From Nitrospinota bacterium (GTDB taxonomy: Bacteria > UBA8248 > JACPRG01): a DNA stretch of 10,286 bases. Position numbers and translations under genes: made by a program. Position 1 is the first letter of the stretch. Every line of letters starts with the position of its first letter. A model generated the notes under the pieces. It did not search any database and was not told the origin of the DNA. It worked only from the letters and a program-made list of their open reading frames with translations. This document shows, in pieces, positions 1 to 5,573 of the stretch. The stretch spans positions 1-10,286 of the forward strand of contig JASLXW010000107.1 of assembly GCA_030740135.1 (NCBI GenBank), read 5' to 3'.

Positions 1-4
1 TCAT
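1..4 (-). CDS. Start of a leftward gene cut off by the window edge
   Basis: On the minus strand an ATG occupies positions 4 to 2. It is preceded, after 8 bases, by a strong Shine-Dalgarno sequence GAGGAG (plus-strand positions 13-18, CTCCTC). This spacing is ideal, and no competing long reading frame occupies the region, so I infer that a gene begins here and runs out of the window to the left. Nothing of its product is visible and no function can be given. Its leader would contain the hairpin at 28-55. Confidence 0.42.
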
Positions 5-27
5 CGGAGTTTCTCCTCAACCGAACA

Positions 28-55
28 GAAGCCGCGGCACGATGCCCGCGGCTTC
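28..55 (-). promoter_or_regulatory. Perfect 10-bp stem-loop just upstream of the leftward gene
   Basis: GAAGCCGCGG (28-37) and CCGCGGCTTC (46-55) pair perfectly around an 8-base loop. Neither strand shows a T-tract after the stem, so it is not a classical intrinsic terminator. On the minus strand it lies about 10 bases before the Shine-Dalgarno sequence of the leftward gene, so it could be a leader structure that modulates translation or protects the mRNA 5' end. It could also be the rest of a terminator for something transcribed elsewhere. The pairing is seen directly; the role is inferred. Confidence 0.4.
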
Positions 56-205
56 CAGGACTATCCGGTCAATCGGCCGCGGGACGGTTCGTCCGCCCGC
101 GGCCGGAAGTTTTCCGTCCGGCGGCCGGCGGACTACCGAAACCCTCCAAAAAAACCGTGGTCGAACGGAAAATGAGTCGGACGCATTCGGTTCACCTCAT
201 CTCTC

Positions 206-226
206 AGTGGGAAACCACTTGTTTTT
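206..226 (+). terminator. Weak intrinsic-terminator-like hairpin
   Basis: AGTGG and CCACT form a 5-bp stem closed by a GAAA (GNRA) tetraloop, followed by TTGTTTTT. The shape matches a short rho-independent terminator on the plus strand. The stem is short and there is no evident plus-strand gene before it, so it could end a small RNA or be coincidental. Confidence 0.28.
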
Positions 227-231
227 AGGGT

Positions 232-271
232 GTCCGGGATGGAATGTCAAGGACAGTCGCACTTCCCGGAC
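232..271. other. Nested inverted repeat, function unknown
   Basis: GTCCGGGA (232-239) pairs with TCCCGGAC (264-271). Inside the loop TGTC (245-248) pairs with GACA (252-255) around three bases, giving a two-tier stem-loop. No neighbouring T-tract is present. It may be an operator or RNA structure in the leader of either flanking gene; the sequence does not decide. Confidence 0.3.
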
Positions 272-317
272 CGGATTGAAAAGGCAGCGATGAATGGGCC
301 CGAGCCGTGGATTCCTT

Positions 318-346
318 TTGACACGTGATCCGGGCGCTGGTAAATT
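318..346 (+). promoter_or_regulatory. Sigma70-type promoter of the lipoprotein gene
   Basis: A perfect -35 box TTGACA (318-323) is followed after exactly 17 bases by a -10 box TAAATT (341-346). A TGG immediately before the -10 box adds an extended -10 element. Transcription would start near 353, giving a leader of roughly 125 bases before the ATG at 480. It is one of the two clearest promoters in the window. Confidence 0.6.
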
Positions 347-479
347 CGCCGGACTCGCGTAGGGGGGTGCGGCTCGGATGGATTGGCTTCGGGGGCGGTG
401 AGGGCCTCCGGATTTTCAATCACGCGGAGTGAGGAATCCCGGATTCTCTAACCTCCCGCGTCACAAAGGACGACCCAGG

Positions 480-1136
480 ATGGGACGGGCGATTCGGTTG
501 CGGCGGCGCATTCTTCCGTGGATTCCGGCCTTAATTCTCGCGTCCCTGATTTTAGCCGGATGCGGAAGAGGGGGGACGGGTGTGCGCAGTCCGTGGGGTC
601 CGGCCGGCCACAAGACCGGTCCCGTCCGGAATCCGGACGCGCTTCGCGCCGCCCTCGATTGGGGCCGGAGCCACGCCCCGGACGCCCGGGAAACCCTGGC
701 CGGGTTCTATGAAGTCTCATTGCGGCAAGGAAACCTGATCCAGCGGGCGCGCGTCTCGACCCGCTGGAGCCGGCTCGCCCTCCACGCGGCGGAGCGCATG
801 CGGGCCTCCCTGCGCCCGGATCCCCGGACCGTCGAGCGAATCATCAAGGGCCCCGCCTTGGTCATCACGTTCTTACGGAGGGACGTCAAGAAGACCGCCG
901 TCACACGGATTGATATGGTCCTGCTGCAAGGGGGTCGGAGGTTCTACGCACCCGTGTTGAAGCGAAGTCCGGCCCGGCCCGTCAAGGACGGCGACAGGGT
1001 GATCGCGTATGAAGGCGAGCTGGAAGGGGAATACCCGCTGGATGAGCTGGACCCGCGAAGGTCCGCCACGCTGGAAGTCCGGCTGGAAGACGGGTCGCGC
1101 CTAACCTTCGACATCCCGCTTTGGCGCTTGCGGTGA
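480..1136 (+). CDS. Orphan outer-surface or periplasmic lipoprotein
   Basis: This 218-residue protein begins with an arginine-rich stretch and a hydrophobic segment ending in the lipobox LAGC. Cys28 is the expected lipidated residue after signal peptidase II cleavage, so the protein should be membrane-anchored outside the cytoplasm. The ATG at 480 is preferred over the in-frame GTG at 429 because it has an AAGGA ribosome binding site nine bases upstream and places the signal peptide at the N-terminus. The mature part is charged. After about residue 100 it looks like beta-rich sequence, with a C-terminal stretch (about 150-218) of alternating hydrophobic and charged residues. I recognise no family. 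It has its own promoter (318-346) and is followed by a 265-base gap, so it is probably monocistronic. Confidence 0.75.
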   Translation: MGRAIRLRRRILPWIPALILASLILAGCGRGGTGVRSPWGPAGHKTGPVRNPDALRAALDWGRSHAPDARETLAGFYEVSLRQGNLIQRARVSTRWSRLALHAAERMRASLRPDPRTVERIIKGPALVITFLRRDVKKTAVTRIDMVLLQGGRRFYAPVLKRSPARPVKDGDRVIAYEGELEGEYPLDELDPRRSATLEVRLEDGSRLTFDIPLWRLR

Positions 1137-1241
1137 GGACTTTTCCCGCCCGGATCGGCGAATGAGCCCCCGGCTTGCGGCTTCGCCGGACCCGGCGGCC
1201 CCGAAGCCCCGCCCGACGCCGGAGAATCACGGCGATCCCGG

Positions 1242-1260
1242 CCCCCCCCCTCCCCCCCCC
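1242..1260. repeat. Homopolymer tract C9-T-C9
   Basis: Nine cytosines (1242-1250), one T (1251) and nine more cytosines (1252-1260) form a nearly pure 19-base homopolymer. On the other strand it is a G-rich run able to form quadruplex or slipped structures. It sits just upstream of the candidate -10 hexamer at 1271-1276, where a change in tract length would alter promoter geometry. Confidence 0.85.
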
Positions 1261-1270
1261 GGATGGGTGG

Positions 1271-1276
1271 TAAAAT
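1271..1276 (+). promoter_or_regulatory. Candidate -10 box for the FGE-like gene
   Basis: TAAAAT is an AT-rich island in strongly GC-rich sequence and matches the sigma70 -10 consensus in five of six positions. No -35 box is present because the C9-T-C9 tract occupies that place. It would serve either a transcript with a leader of about 120 bases to the ATG at 1402, or a leaderless message from ATG 1285. Confidence 0.28.
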
Positions 1277-1401
1277 CAACCGCCATGAAAGGCCCGCGCG
1301 GGCCGATCCGCCGGAACCGGGGAATGTCAGGCTTTTCGGAGAAACCGCCCCGGCGCGCTTTTTCCGGGCGCACCCCTTGCGGCAATAGGACGACGGCGCT
1401 C

Positions 1402-2310
1402 ATGACGTTTTCACGCATCTTGAGGAAATCTCCGCGTTCTTGCGTATTTTTGGGCGTGTTGACCGCCGGGGCCTGCGCGGCCCTTTCGCTGGGGACGATC
1501 CCGGCGCGCGCCGGCGGCGGCAGCCGCGCCGAGATGGTGACCATCCCCGCCGGGAAGTTCATCATGGGCAGCGCTGCCGAGGAGCGGGAATACGGCTACA
1601 AGCTGGACGAGACCCTCCACAAAAGCTCCGTCGCGCGCCGGAACAAGTGGTTCGAGAAAGAAACGCGCAAGGCGCCGGAGCTCCCGGCCTACCGAATCGA
1701 CAAGTATCTCGTGACCAACGACGATTACCAGGTATTCGTCAACGCCGCCGGGCGGCCCGCGCCCCATGTCACCCGGGCGGTGTGGAAGGGTTACGGCCTC
1801 ATCCACAGGTTTGCGGCCGCCAAGCGGTTTGTCTGGAGGGAGGGACGGTTCCCGCCGGGCCGAGCCGCCCATCCGGTGGTCCTGGTCTCCCACGCGGACG
1901 CGGCGGCCTTCTGCGCGTGGCGGGGGAGGCGGGAGGGCCGCCGGCTTCGCCTGACCGCCGAGCCGGAATGGGAAAAGGCGGCGCGGGGGGAGGACGGCCG
2001 GTACTTCCCCTGGGGGAACGAGTTCGACCCGGACCGCCTCAACAGCTACGACGGCGGGCCGTTCGACACGACGCCGGTCGGCCGCTATCCCTCGGGGGCG
2101 AGCCCGCACGGCGTCCTCGACATGGCCGGGATGGTGTTCGAGTGGACCGCCACCCCGGCCGAGTGGGACAAGAAGCTGTACGTCGTCAAAGGCGGCTCCT
2201 GGGACGATTTCCCGGGGGTCACCCGCCCGGCGGCCCGTCACGGCCGTCCGGCGGCCATGAAGCACATCCTCATCGGCTTCCGCTGCGCGGGGCCGGCGCC
2301 GCCGGAGTAG
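1402..2310 (+). CDS. Secreted SUMF1/formylglycine-generating-enzyme-like protein
   Basis: From the ATG at 1402 the product has 302 residues. A signal peptide is followed by a probable cleavage site after Ala-Arg-Ala near residue 37, and an FGE-sulfatase (SUMF1) fold spans about residues 45-296. Family hallmarks are visible in order: MVTIPAGKFIMGS, a KYLVTNDDYQVFV segment (family form KYEVTNxxYxxFV), a RLTAEPEWEKAARG segment, FPWGNEFDPDRLNS, GVLDMAGMVFEWT, KGGSW (263-267) and IGFRCA near the end. True FGEs carry a cysteine pair shortly after GGS; here that stretch (residues 268-290) has none. Sulfatase activation is therefore unlikely, and a binding, structural or other oxidoreductase role of this broad family is more probable. 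The upstream ATGs at 1162 and 1285 are less likely starts because they would bury the signal peptide. An AGGA lies 11 bases before the chosen ATG. Confidence 0.82.
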   Translation: MTFSRILRKSPRSCVFLGVLTAGACAALSLGTIPARAGGGSRAEMVTIPAGKFIMGSAAEEREYGYKLDETLHKSSVARRNKWFEKETRKAPELPAYRIDKYLVTNDDYQVFVNAAGRPAPHVTRAVWKGYGLIHRFAAAKRFVWREGRFPPGRAAHPVVLVSHADAAAFCAWRGRREGRRLRLTAEPEWEKAARGEDGRYFPWGNEFDPDRLNSYDGGPFDTTPVGRYPSGASPHGVLDMAGMVFEWTATPAEWDKKLYVVKGGSWDDFPGVTRPAARHGRPAAMKHILIGFRCAGPAPPE

Positions 2311-2317
2311 GGATCAT

Positions 2318-2331
2318 CCGTCTCCGGACGG
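2318..2331 (+). terminator. Small UNCG-type hairpin after the FGE-like gene
   Basis: CCGTC and GACGG form a 5-bp stem with a TCCG loop, the stable cUNCGg type, eight bases after the FGE-like stop codon. The T5 run comes only 11 bases later, itself in a small A5/T5 hairpin. It may therefore be a weak terminator or processing site between this gene and the DUF1989 gene rather than a strong stop. Confidence 0.25.
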
Positions 2332-2358
2332 GGGAAAAAGGGTTTTTCGATGAAAAAC

Positions 2359-2365
2359 AAAGGAG
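2359..2365 (+). promoter_or_regulatory. Ribosome binding site that fixes the DUF1989 start
   Basis: AAAGGAG lies eight bases before the ATG at 2374. The same frame also has an ATG at 2350, but no comparable site precedes that one, and starting there would translate through this ribosome binding site. The downstream ATG is therefore chosen. Confidence 0.7.
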
Positions 2366-2373
2366 TCGGTCCC

Positions 2374-2997
2374 ATGGCTGAGGAAGCACGAGGCGCAACG
2401 GTCTTGGACGAGGTGATTCCCGCAAAGGGCCACAGAGCCCTGACGATGAAGAAGGGCCAAGTCCTCCGGGTGGTGGACGTGGAAGGGCAGCAGGTGATGG
2501 ACTTCGTGGCCTTCAACAGCCGGGACCCCGAAGAGAAGCTCTCCATGTTCTGGAGCGACTGCTTCAACGAAACCTGGAAGCTGACCGAGGGACACACCCT
2601 CTACACGAACCGAAGCACGCCGATGTTCACCATCCTGGAAGACACGGTGAAGATGAATTATTGCGGAGGGGCCTTTTGCACGGAGCAGGCGAACTTCTTC
2701 CGCTACGGCGAGCACAACCTTCCCAACTGCGCGGACAACCTGACACAGGCCCTCGCCCCCCATGGAATTCTCAGAAAAGACATCGATGAGGCGTGCTGTC
2801 TCAACATCTTCATGAACGTCATCTACGACCCCGACGGCACGTTCGGGATCCGGGAGCCCATCTCGAAGCCCGGGGACCACATCGACTTCCGGGCGGAGAT
2901 GGACGTCCTGGTCGGCATGTCCAATTGTCCGCAGGAGCGGAACCCCTGCAACGCGTTCAATGCAACGCCCCTGGGCATTACGTTGTACGAGTCGTGA
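2374..2997 (+). CDS. DUF1989 / urea-carboxylase-associated family protein
   Basis: The 207-residue product matches the DUF1989 family (urea carboxylase-associated proteins) along its whole length. Visible marks are the N-terminal VIPAKGHRALTMKKGQVLRV segment (residues 15-34), the core VEGQQVMDFVAFN, a cysteine-rich middle (Cys97, Cys102, His114, Cys119 in LPNCADNL), the LNIFMN stretch, the DPDGTFGI and SKPGDHIDFRAEMD segments, and SNCPQERNPCN (Cys185). Two family members form carboxyguanidine deiminase in guanidine breakdown, and others lie next to urea carboxylase. Neither a partner subunit nor a biotin carboxylase is present here. The cysteine/histidine set suggests a metal or thiol site, which is inference. 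It opens a co-directional group with an amidohydrolase 77 bases downstream and a racemase-family gene, so hydrolysis of a small C-N compound is the likeliest role. Confidence 0.83.
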   Translation: MAEEARGATVLDEVIPAKGHRALTMKKGQVLRVVDVEGQQVMDFVAFNSRDPEEKLSMFWSDCFNETWKLTEGHTLYTNRSTPMFTILEDTVKMNYCGGAFCTEQANFFRYGEHNLPNCADNLTQALAPHGILRKDIDEACCLNIFMNVIYDPDGTFGIREPISKPGDHIDFRAEMDVLVGMSNCPQERNPCNAFNATPLGITLYES

Positions 2998-3074
2998 ATT
3001 GGTGAACCCGCAATCGGACATCAACCTTATCGCCCCTTGCAACGAATCGTTCGTGAGAAATCCGGGACGTCAAG

Positions 3075-4415
3075 ATGCCAACCCATGACACCGTCGTTTC
3101 CGGCGGGCTTGTTGTCACTCCCAAAGGCGCGGAAAAGCTCGACATCGGCGTCCGGGGCGGACGGATCTCCGCCCTCGAGGCGCCGGGGAAGCTCCGCGCT
3201 CACGAGCGGATCGACGCCTCGGAACTCCTCGTCCTGCCCGGTTTGGTGGATGTCCACGTTCACCTGAGAGACCCCGGCTACACCCATAAGGAGGATTTTT
3301 CGTCCGGCACGGCCGAGGCCGCCGCGGGAGGGGTCACGAACGTCATCGCCCAGCCCAACACAGCCCCCCCCGTGACGGACGCCCCATCGTTCCGCTTCGT
3401 CCGCGAACGGGGGGAGGGCCTATCCCACGTGGACTTCGGGATCTCGGGGATGTGCGTTCCCGGCGAGGCCGGGAAGATCGCCGGGATGGCCGCCGAGGGG
3501 GCCGTCTGCGTGGAGATCCTCATGGCCGACGGCCCGGCGGTGTTCACCGAGGACAAGCACATCCGCGAGGCCCTCGTCGCTGCGAAGGAGAGCGGCCTGC
3601 CGGCCTGCGTCTACGCCGTGGACGGCGCGGCGGCCGCCCTGTTCCGGGAGAACGTCGGAGACCGCAAAGACCCGGAGGCCCAGGCCGACTCCCGGCCCAA
3701 CGTCACCGAGGCGGCGGCGATCCTGAGGGTGCTCCTCGTCGCCCAGGAGGCCGGGACGCCCGTCGTCTTCCGGCAGGTCAGCACGAAGGAGGGCGTCGGC
3801 CTGCTCCGGATGGCCAAGGCGTCGGGGATGCCCGTCGGCGTCGAGGTCAACCCGCAGCACCTGTTCCTGACGCGCGCGGACCTGGCTCGCCTGGGTCCCT
3901 ACGCCGCCGTGTATCCGCCCCTTCGGACCCGGGAGGACGTCGAGGCCCTGTGGGCGGCGCTTCTGGACGGGACGGCGGGCTGGGTGGGGACCGACCACGC
4001 CCCCCACGCCCCCGCCGAGAAGGAGGCCGGGCGCGAAGACATCTTCAAGGCCCCCGGAGGACTGCCGGGCCTCCGCACCTCCCTGCCCCTCTTTCTGAAC
4101 GCCGTCTACCGGACCCGGATCGACCTGACGCGGATCGTCGAGCTTTTATGCACCGAGCCCGCGAGGCGCTTCGGCCTCCCTCGGAAAGGCGTGATTGAAA
4201 TCGGCGCGGACGCCGACTTCGTCCTCACCGACCCGAATCTGGAACACACCCCCAAGGAGCGGCCCGTCTACACCAAGGCCGAGGTCACGCCCTATGACCG
4301 GATCGCCCTCAAGGGCTGGCCGGTGCGGACGATTTTGGGGGGGAGGACGATCGCCGAGGAGGGCGAAATCGGCGCTGAGCCATCGGGCAGGTTCATCCCT
4401 TCTCAAAAGAGGTAG
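3075..4415 (+). CDS. Dihydroorotase-like amidohydrolase with altered metal site
   Basis: The 446-residue protein is full length for a dihydroorotase/allantoinase/hydantoinase-type amidohydrolase. It has an N-terminal beta domain, then LPGLVDVHVHLRDPG with metal-binding His61 and His63 and substrate Arg65, GGVTNVIAQPNT (the dihydroorotase form of that loop), GTDHAPH with Asp307, and a C-terminal beta segment ending GADADFVLTDPN. The other metal positions differ. The usual carboxylated lysine of GFK is Glu147 in VEIL, the strand-5 histidine of HAED is Tyr180, and the strand-6 histidine of HVST is Gln234; the nearby PHHL reads PQHL. The first metal site appears intact and the second is changed, so pyrimidine biosynthesis is unlikely. 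Retained Arg65 and the PNT loop suggest a carboxylated cyclic amide or ureido substrate, which is inference. No strong Shine-Dalgarno precedes the ATG. It sits between DUF1989 and racemase-family genes. Confidence 0.85.
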   Translation: MPTHDTVVSGGLVVTPKGAEKLDIGVRGGRISALEAPGKLRAHERIDASELLVLPGLVDVHVHLRDPGYTHKEDFSSGTAEAAAGGVTNVIAQPNTAPPVTDAPSFRFVRERGEGLSHVDFGISGMCVPGEAGKIAGMAAEGAVCVEILMADGPAVFTEDKHIREALVAAKESGLPACVYAVDGAAAALFRENVGDRKDPEAQADSRPNVTEAAAILRVLLVAQEAGTPVVFRQVSTKEGVGLLRMAKASGMPVGVEVNPQHLFLTRADLARLGPYAAVYPPLRTREDVEALWAALLDGTAGWVGTDHAPHAPAEKEAGREDIFKAPGGLPGLRTSLPLFLNAVYRTRIDLTRIVELLCTEPARRFGLPRKGVIEIGADADFVLTDPNLEHTPKERPVYTKAEVTPYDRIALKGWPVRTILGGRTIAEEGEIGAEPSGRFIPSQKR

Positions 4416-4527
4416 AGAATGGGTCAATCAGGAAATCAGGTCAGCGTTTCGCTGCCTATCGTGTTGGAGCGGGGCCGCTATAAGACGCACCGATTCAAAA
4501 TTGCGACTCCGGAAGATCCAAGGCGAG

Positions 4528-4548
4528 ATCCCTCACTCGGCTCGGGAT
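4528..4548. repeat. Short intergenic palindrome of a dispersed-repeat type
   Basis: ATCCC (4528-4532) and GGGAT (4544-4548) flank an 11-base spacer. The wider sequence, a GAGATCCCTCACTC run continuing to GGGATGACA, has the look of a short repeat I have often seen scattered between genes in many bacterial genomes, where translation yields an IPHSARDD-like peptide. Only one copy is present here, so the repeat status rests on recall. It ends six bases before the ATG of the racemase-family gene. Confidence 0.45.
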
Positions 4549-4554
4549 GACATC

Positions 4555-5301
4555 ATGGGCAAGGTGGACTGGGAAGATCGCGAATACGGCCACCGGGCGA
4601 AGGTCGGCCTGATCGTCCCGGCGAACAACAACGTCATCGAGCCGGAGCTTTGGAAGATGGCGCCGGAGGGCGCGGCGTTCTACGCGACCCGCCTGCCCGT
4701 CGAAGGACAGGTGACCGACGAGACGTTCCGGCGAATGGAAGCGGAATCCGACCGGGCGATGCGGGAGCTGATGACGGCGCAGGTCCAAGCCCTGGCGTTC
4801 TGTGACATGGGCGTCGCCCTAGTCATGGAGGAGGGCTGGGGCGAAAAGCGCGTCGCGCGCATCGAGGAGCAGTCCGGCCTCCCCGCCACGACCGGGGCGC
4901 TCGCGATGCTGGACGCCCTCAAGTCCCTCGGCGCGGGCCGAATCGCCGTCGCGACGCCTTACCCCGAATCCCTACACGGGAGGGCCGCCCCCTTCTTCGC
5001 GCGCTATGGCTACGCCTGCGTGTCGGACGCGAACCTCCCCATCCCCGACCCGGCCCAAGTGGGGAAGACGCCGCCCTCCCGCGTCTATGACCTCATCAAA
5101 AGCGCCGACCACCCGGACGCGGGAGCGATCCTTCTCCTGGCGACGGACATCCGCTCAATCGAGATGATCCAGCCCCTGGAAGATGAGCTGGGTAAGCCGG
5201 TGATCAGCACGAATACGTGCCTGATGTGGAAGGCCCTCAACCTCGCGGGCGTCAATGACCCCATCGACGGCTACGGCCGGCTGCTCGCGGGTGATTACTG
5301 A
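4555..5301 (+). CDS. Asp/Glu racemase / maleate isomerase superfamily protein
   Basis: The 248-residue product resembles the maleate cis-trans isomerase / arylmalonate decarboxylase branch of the Asp/Glu racemase superfamily. It shows RAKVGLIVPANNNVIEPEL near the N-terminus, a FCDMG segment with Cys83 at the position of the first catalytic cysteine, and SLGAGRIAVATPYPE. It ends with a LGKPVIST segment followed by CLMWKALNLAG. In the family the second catalytic cysteine lies in an ISCTNLR-like segment; here the equivalent reads LLLATDIRS (about 193-201), with alanine in place of cysteine. Cys222 follows in the NTCLMW motif. It may therefore be a one-cysteine enzyme such as a decarboxylase or isomerase rather than a true racemase; this alignment is by eye. 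The ATG at 4555 has only a weak GGGATGA upstream, supplied by the repeat; the frame is open further upstream but that sequence is not family-like. It is probably the last gene of the DUF1989-amidohydrolase group. Confidence 0.8.
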   Translation: MGKVDWEDREYGHRAKVGLIVPANNNVIEPELWKMAPEGAAFYATRLPVEGQVTDETFRRMEAESDRAMRELMTAQVQALAFCDMGVALVMEEGWGEKRVARIEEQSGLPATTGALAMLDALKSLGAGRIAVATPYPESLHGRAAPFFARYGYACVSDANLPIPDPAQVGKTPPSRVYDLIKSADHPDAGAILLLATDIRSIEMIQPLEDELGKPVISTNTCLMWKALNLAGVNDPIDGYGRLLAGDY

Positions 5302-5307
5302 AAAACT

Positions 5308-5343
5308 TCCCGGGGGGCGCTTTTTGAAAGGCGCCCCCCCGGA
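5308..5343. terminator. Strong GC stem-loop right after the racemase-family gene
   Basis: Nine perfectly paired bases (5312-5320 with 5331-5339) enclose a 10-base T-rich loop. TCC/GGA extends the stem past one C-C mismatch. It begins 11 bases after the stop codon. No T-run follows on the plus strand, and a second hairpin (5343-5357, CCCCT/AGGGG) comes directly after it. It may act as a transcript 3' end or be part of a dispersed intergenic repeat. Confidence 0.45.
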
Positions 5344-5384
5344 CCCCTCCCAGGGGTTGGGAACCCCCCAGGAAAACTTTTTGC

Positions 5385-5410
5385 GGCCAAGACTTAGGCT
5401 TGGCCTTTTT
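5385..5410 (+). terminator. Rho-independent terminator of the DUF1989 gene group
   Basis: GGCCAAG (5385-5391) pairs perfectly with CTTGGCC (5399-5405) across a 7-base loop and is followed immediately by TTTTT (5406-5410). This is the textbook arrangement. It lies 84 bases after the racemase-family stop and would end the rightward transcript before the convergent aldolase gene. Confidence 0.75.
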
Positions 5411-5527
5411 GGGGTGGGTATTGGTTGAGCTGGAGCGATTGTCTGTGCCCTGCGAGGGGCGTTCGTCTTTGTCCGGATGCCCGTCTGCCTTTGGCAGCCG
5501 CAGCATCCGGCCAAGGGCCAGTTTCTC

Positions 5528-5565
5528 GCGAAACAGCGCGACCCTTGCGGGCCGCCCTGTTTCGC
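5528..5565. repeat. Inverted repeat with 9-bp arms around GCGAAACAG
   Basis: GCGAAACAG (5528-5536) and CTGTTTCGC (5557-5565) are exact reverse complements separated by 20 GC-rich bases. No gene is supported here. Together with the neighbouring palindromes it suggests an intergenic repeat cluster rather than a regulatory site of the flanking convergent genes. Confidence 0.5.
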
Positions 5566-5573
5566 AAAGGTAG

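Larger units (their letters stand above)
56..317. other. Non-coding stretch with stem-loops, no gene supported
   Basis: This region lies between the leftward gene's leader and the promoter of the lipoprotein gene. Short open frames cross it, but none has a convincing ribosome binding site or protein-like composition. It does hold a small terminator-like hairpin (206-226) and a nested inverted repeat (232-271). It may carry leader RNA of the leftward gene or a small RNA, but nothing recognisable as a known RNA family is visible. Confidence 0.4.
1137..1401 (+). other. Intergenic region with poly-C tracts before the FGE-like gene
   Basis: The frame of the downstream gene stays open back to an ATG at 1162. 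The encoded segment is low-complexity, proline- and arginine-rich, and precedes a good signal peptide, so I treat it as untranslated or leader sequence. It contains the two C9 runs (1242-1260) and a possible -10 hexamer TAAAAT (1271-1276). An alternative start at ATG 1285 lies eight bases after that hexamer, as in leaderless transcripts, but would put 39 residues in front of the signal peptide. Confidence 0.5.

Noticed and set aside
42..293. Small plus-strand ORF near the left edge
   Set aside because: No ribosome binding site, implausible composition, and it runs through hairpins at 28-55, 206-226 and 232-271.
1411..2265. Minus-strand open frame of 284 codons across the FGE-like gene
   Set aside because: Shadow of a GC-rich gene; the plus strand carries the recognisable SUMF1 motifs.
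1402..2310. True sulfatase-activating FGE
   Set aside because: The catalytic cysteine pair after GGS is missing and no sulfatase gene is nearby.
1440..2381. Plus-strand open frame in another register of the FGE-like gene
   Set aside because: Arginine/glycine/proline-rich translation typical of an off-frame GC-rich reading, with no motif.
3420..4198. Long alternative frames on both strands within the amidohydrolase
   Set aside because: They overlap a gene with complete family motifs and have biased, motif-free translations.
3075..4415. pyrC (pyrimidine-biosynthesis dihydroorotase)
   Set aside because: Three metal-ligand positions are changed and the neighbours are not pyrimidine genes.
4464..4484. 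Internal promoter TTGGAG / TATAAG before the racemase-family gene
   Set aside because: The spacing between the boxes is only nine bases, too short for a sigma70 promoter.
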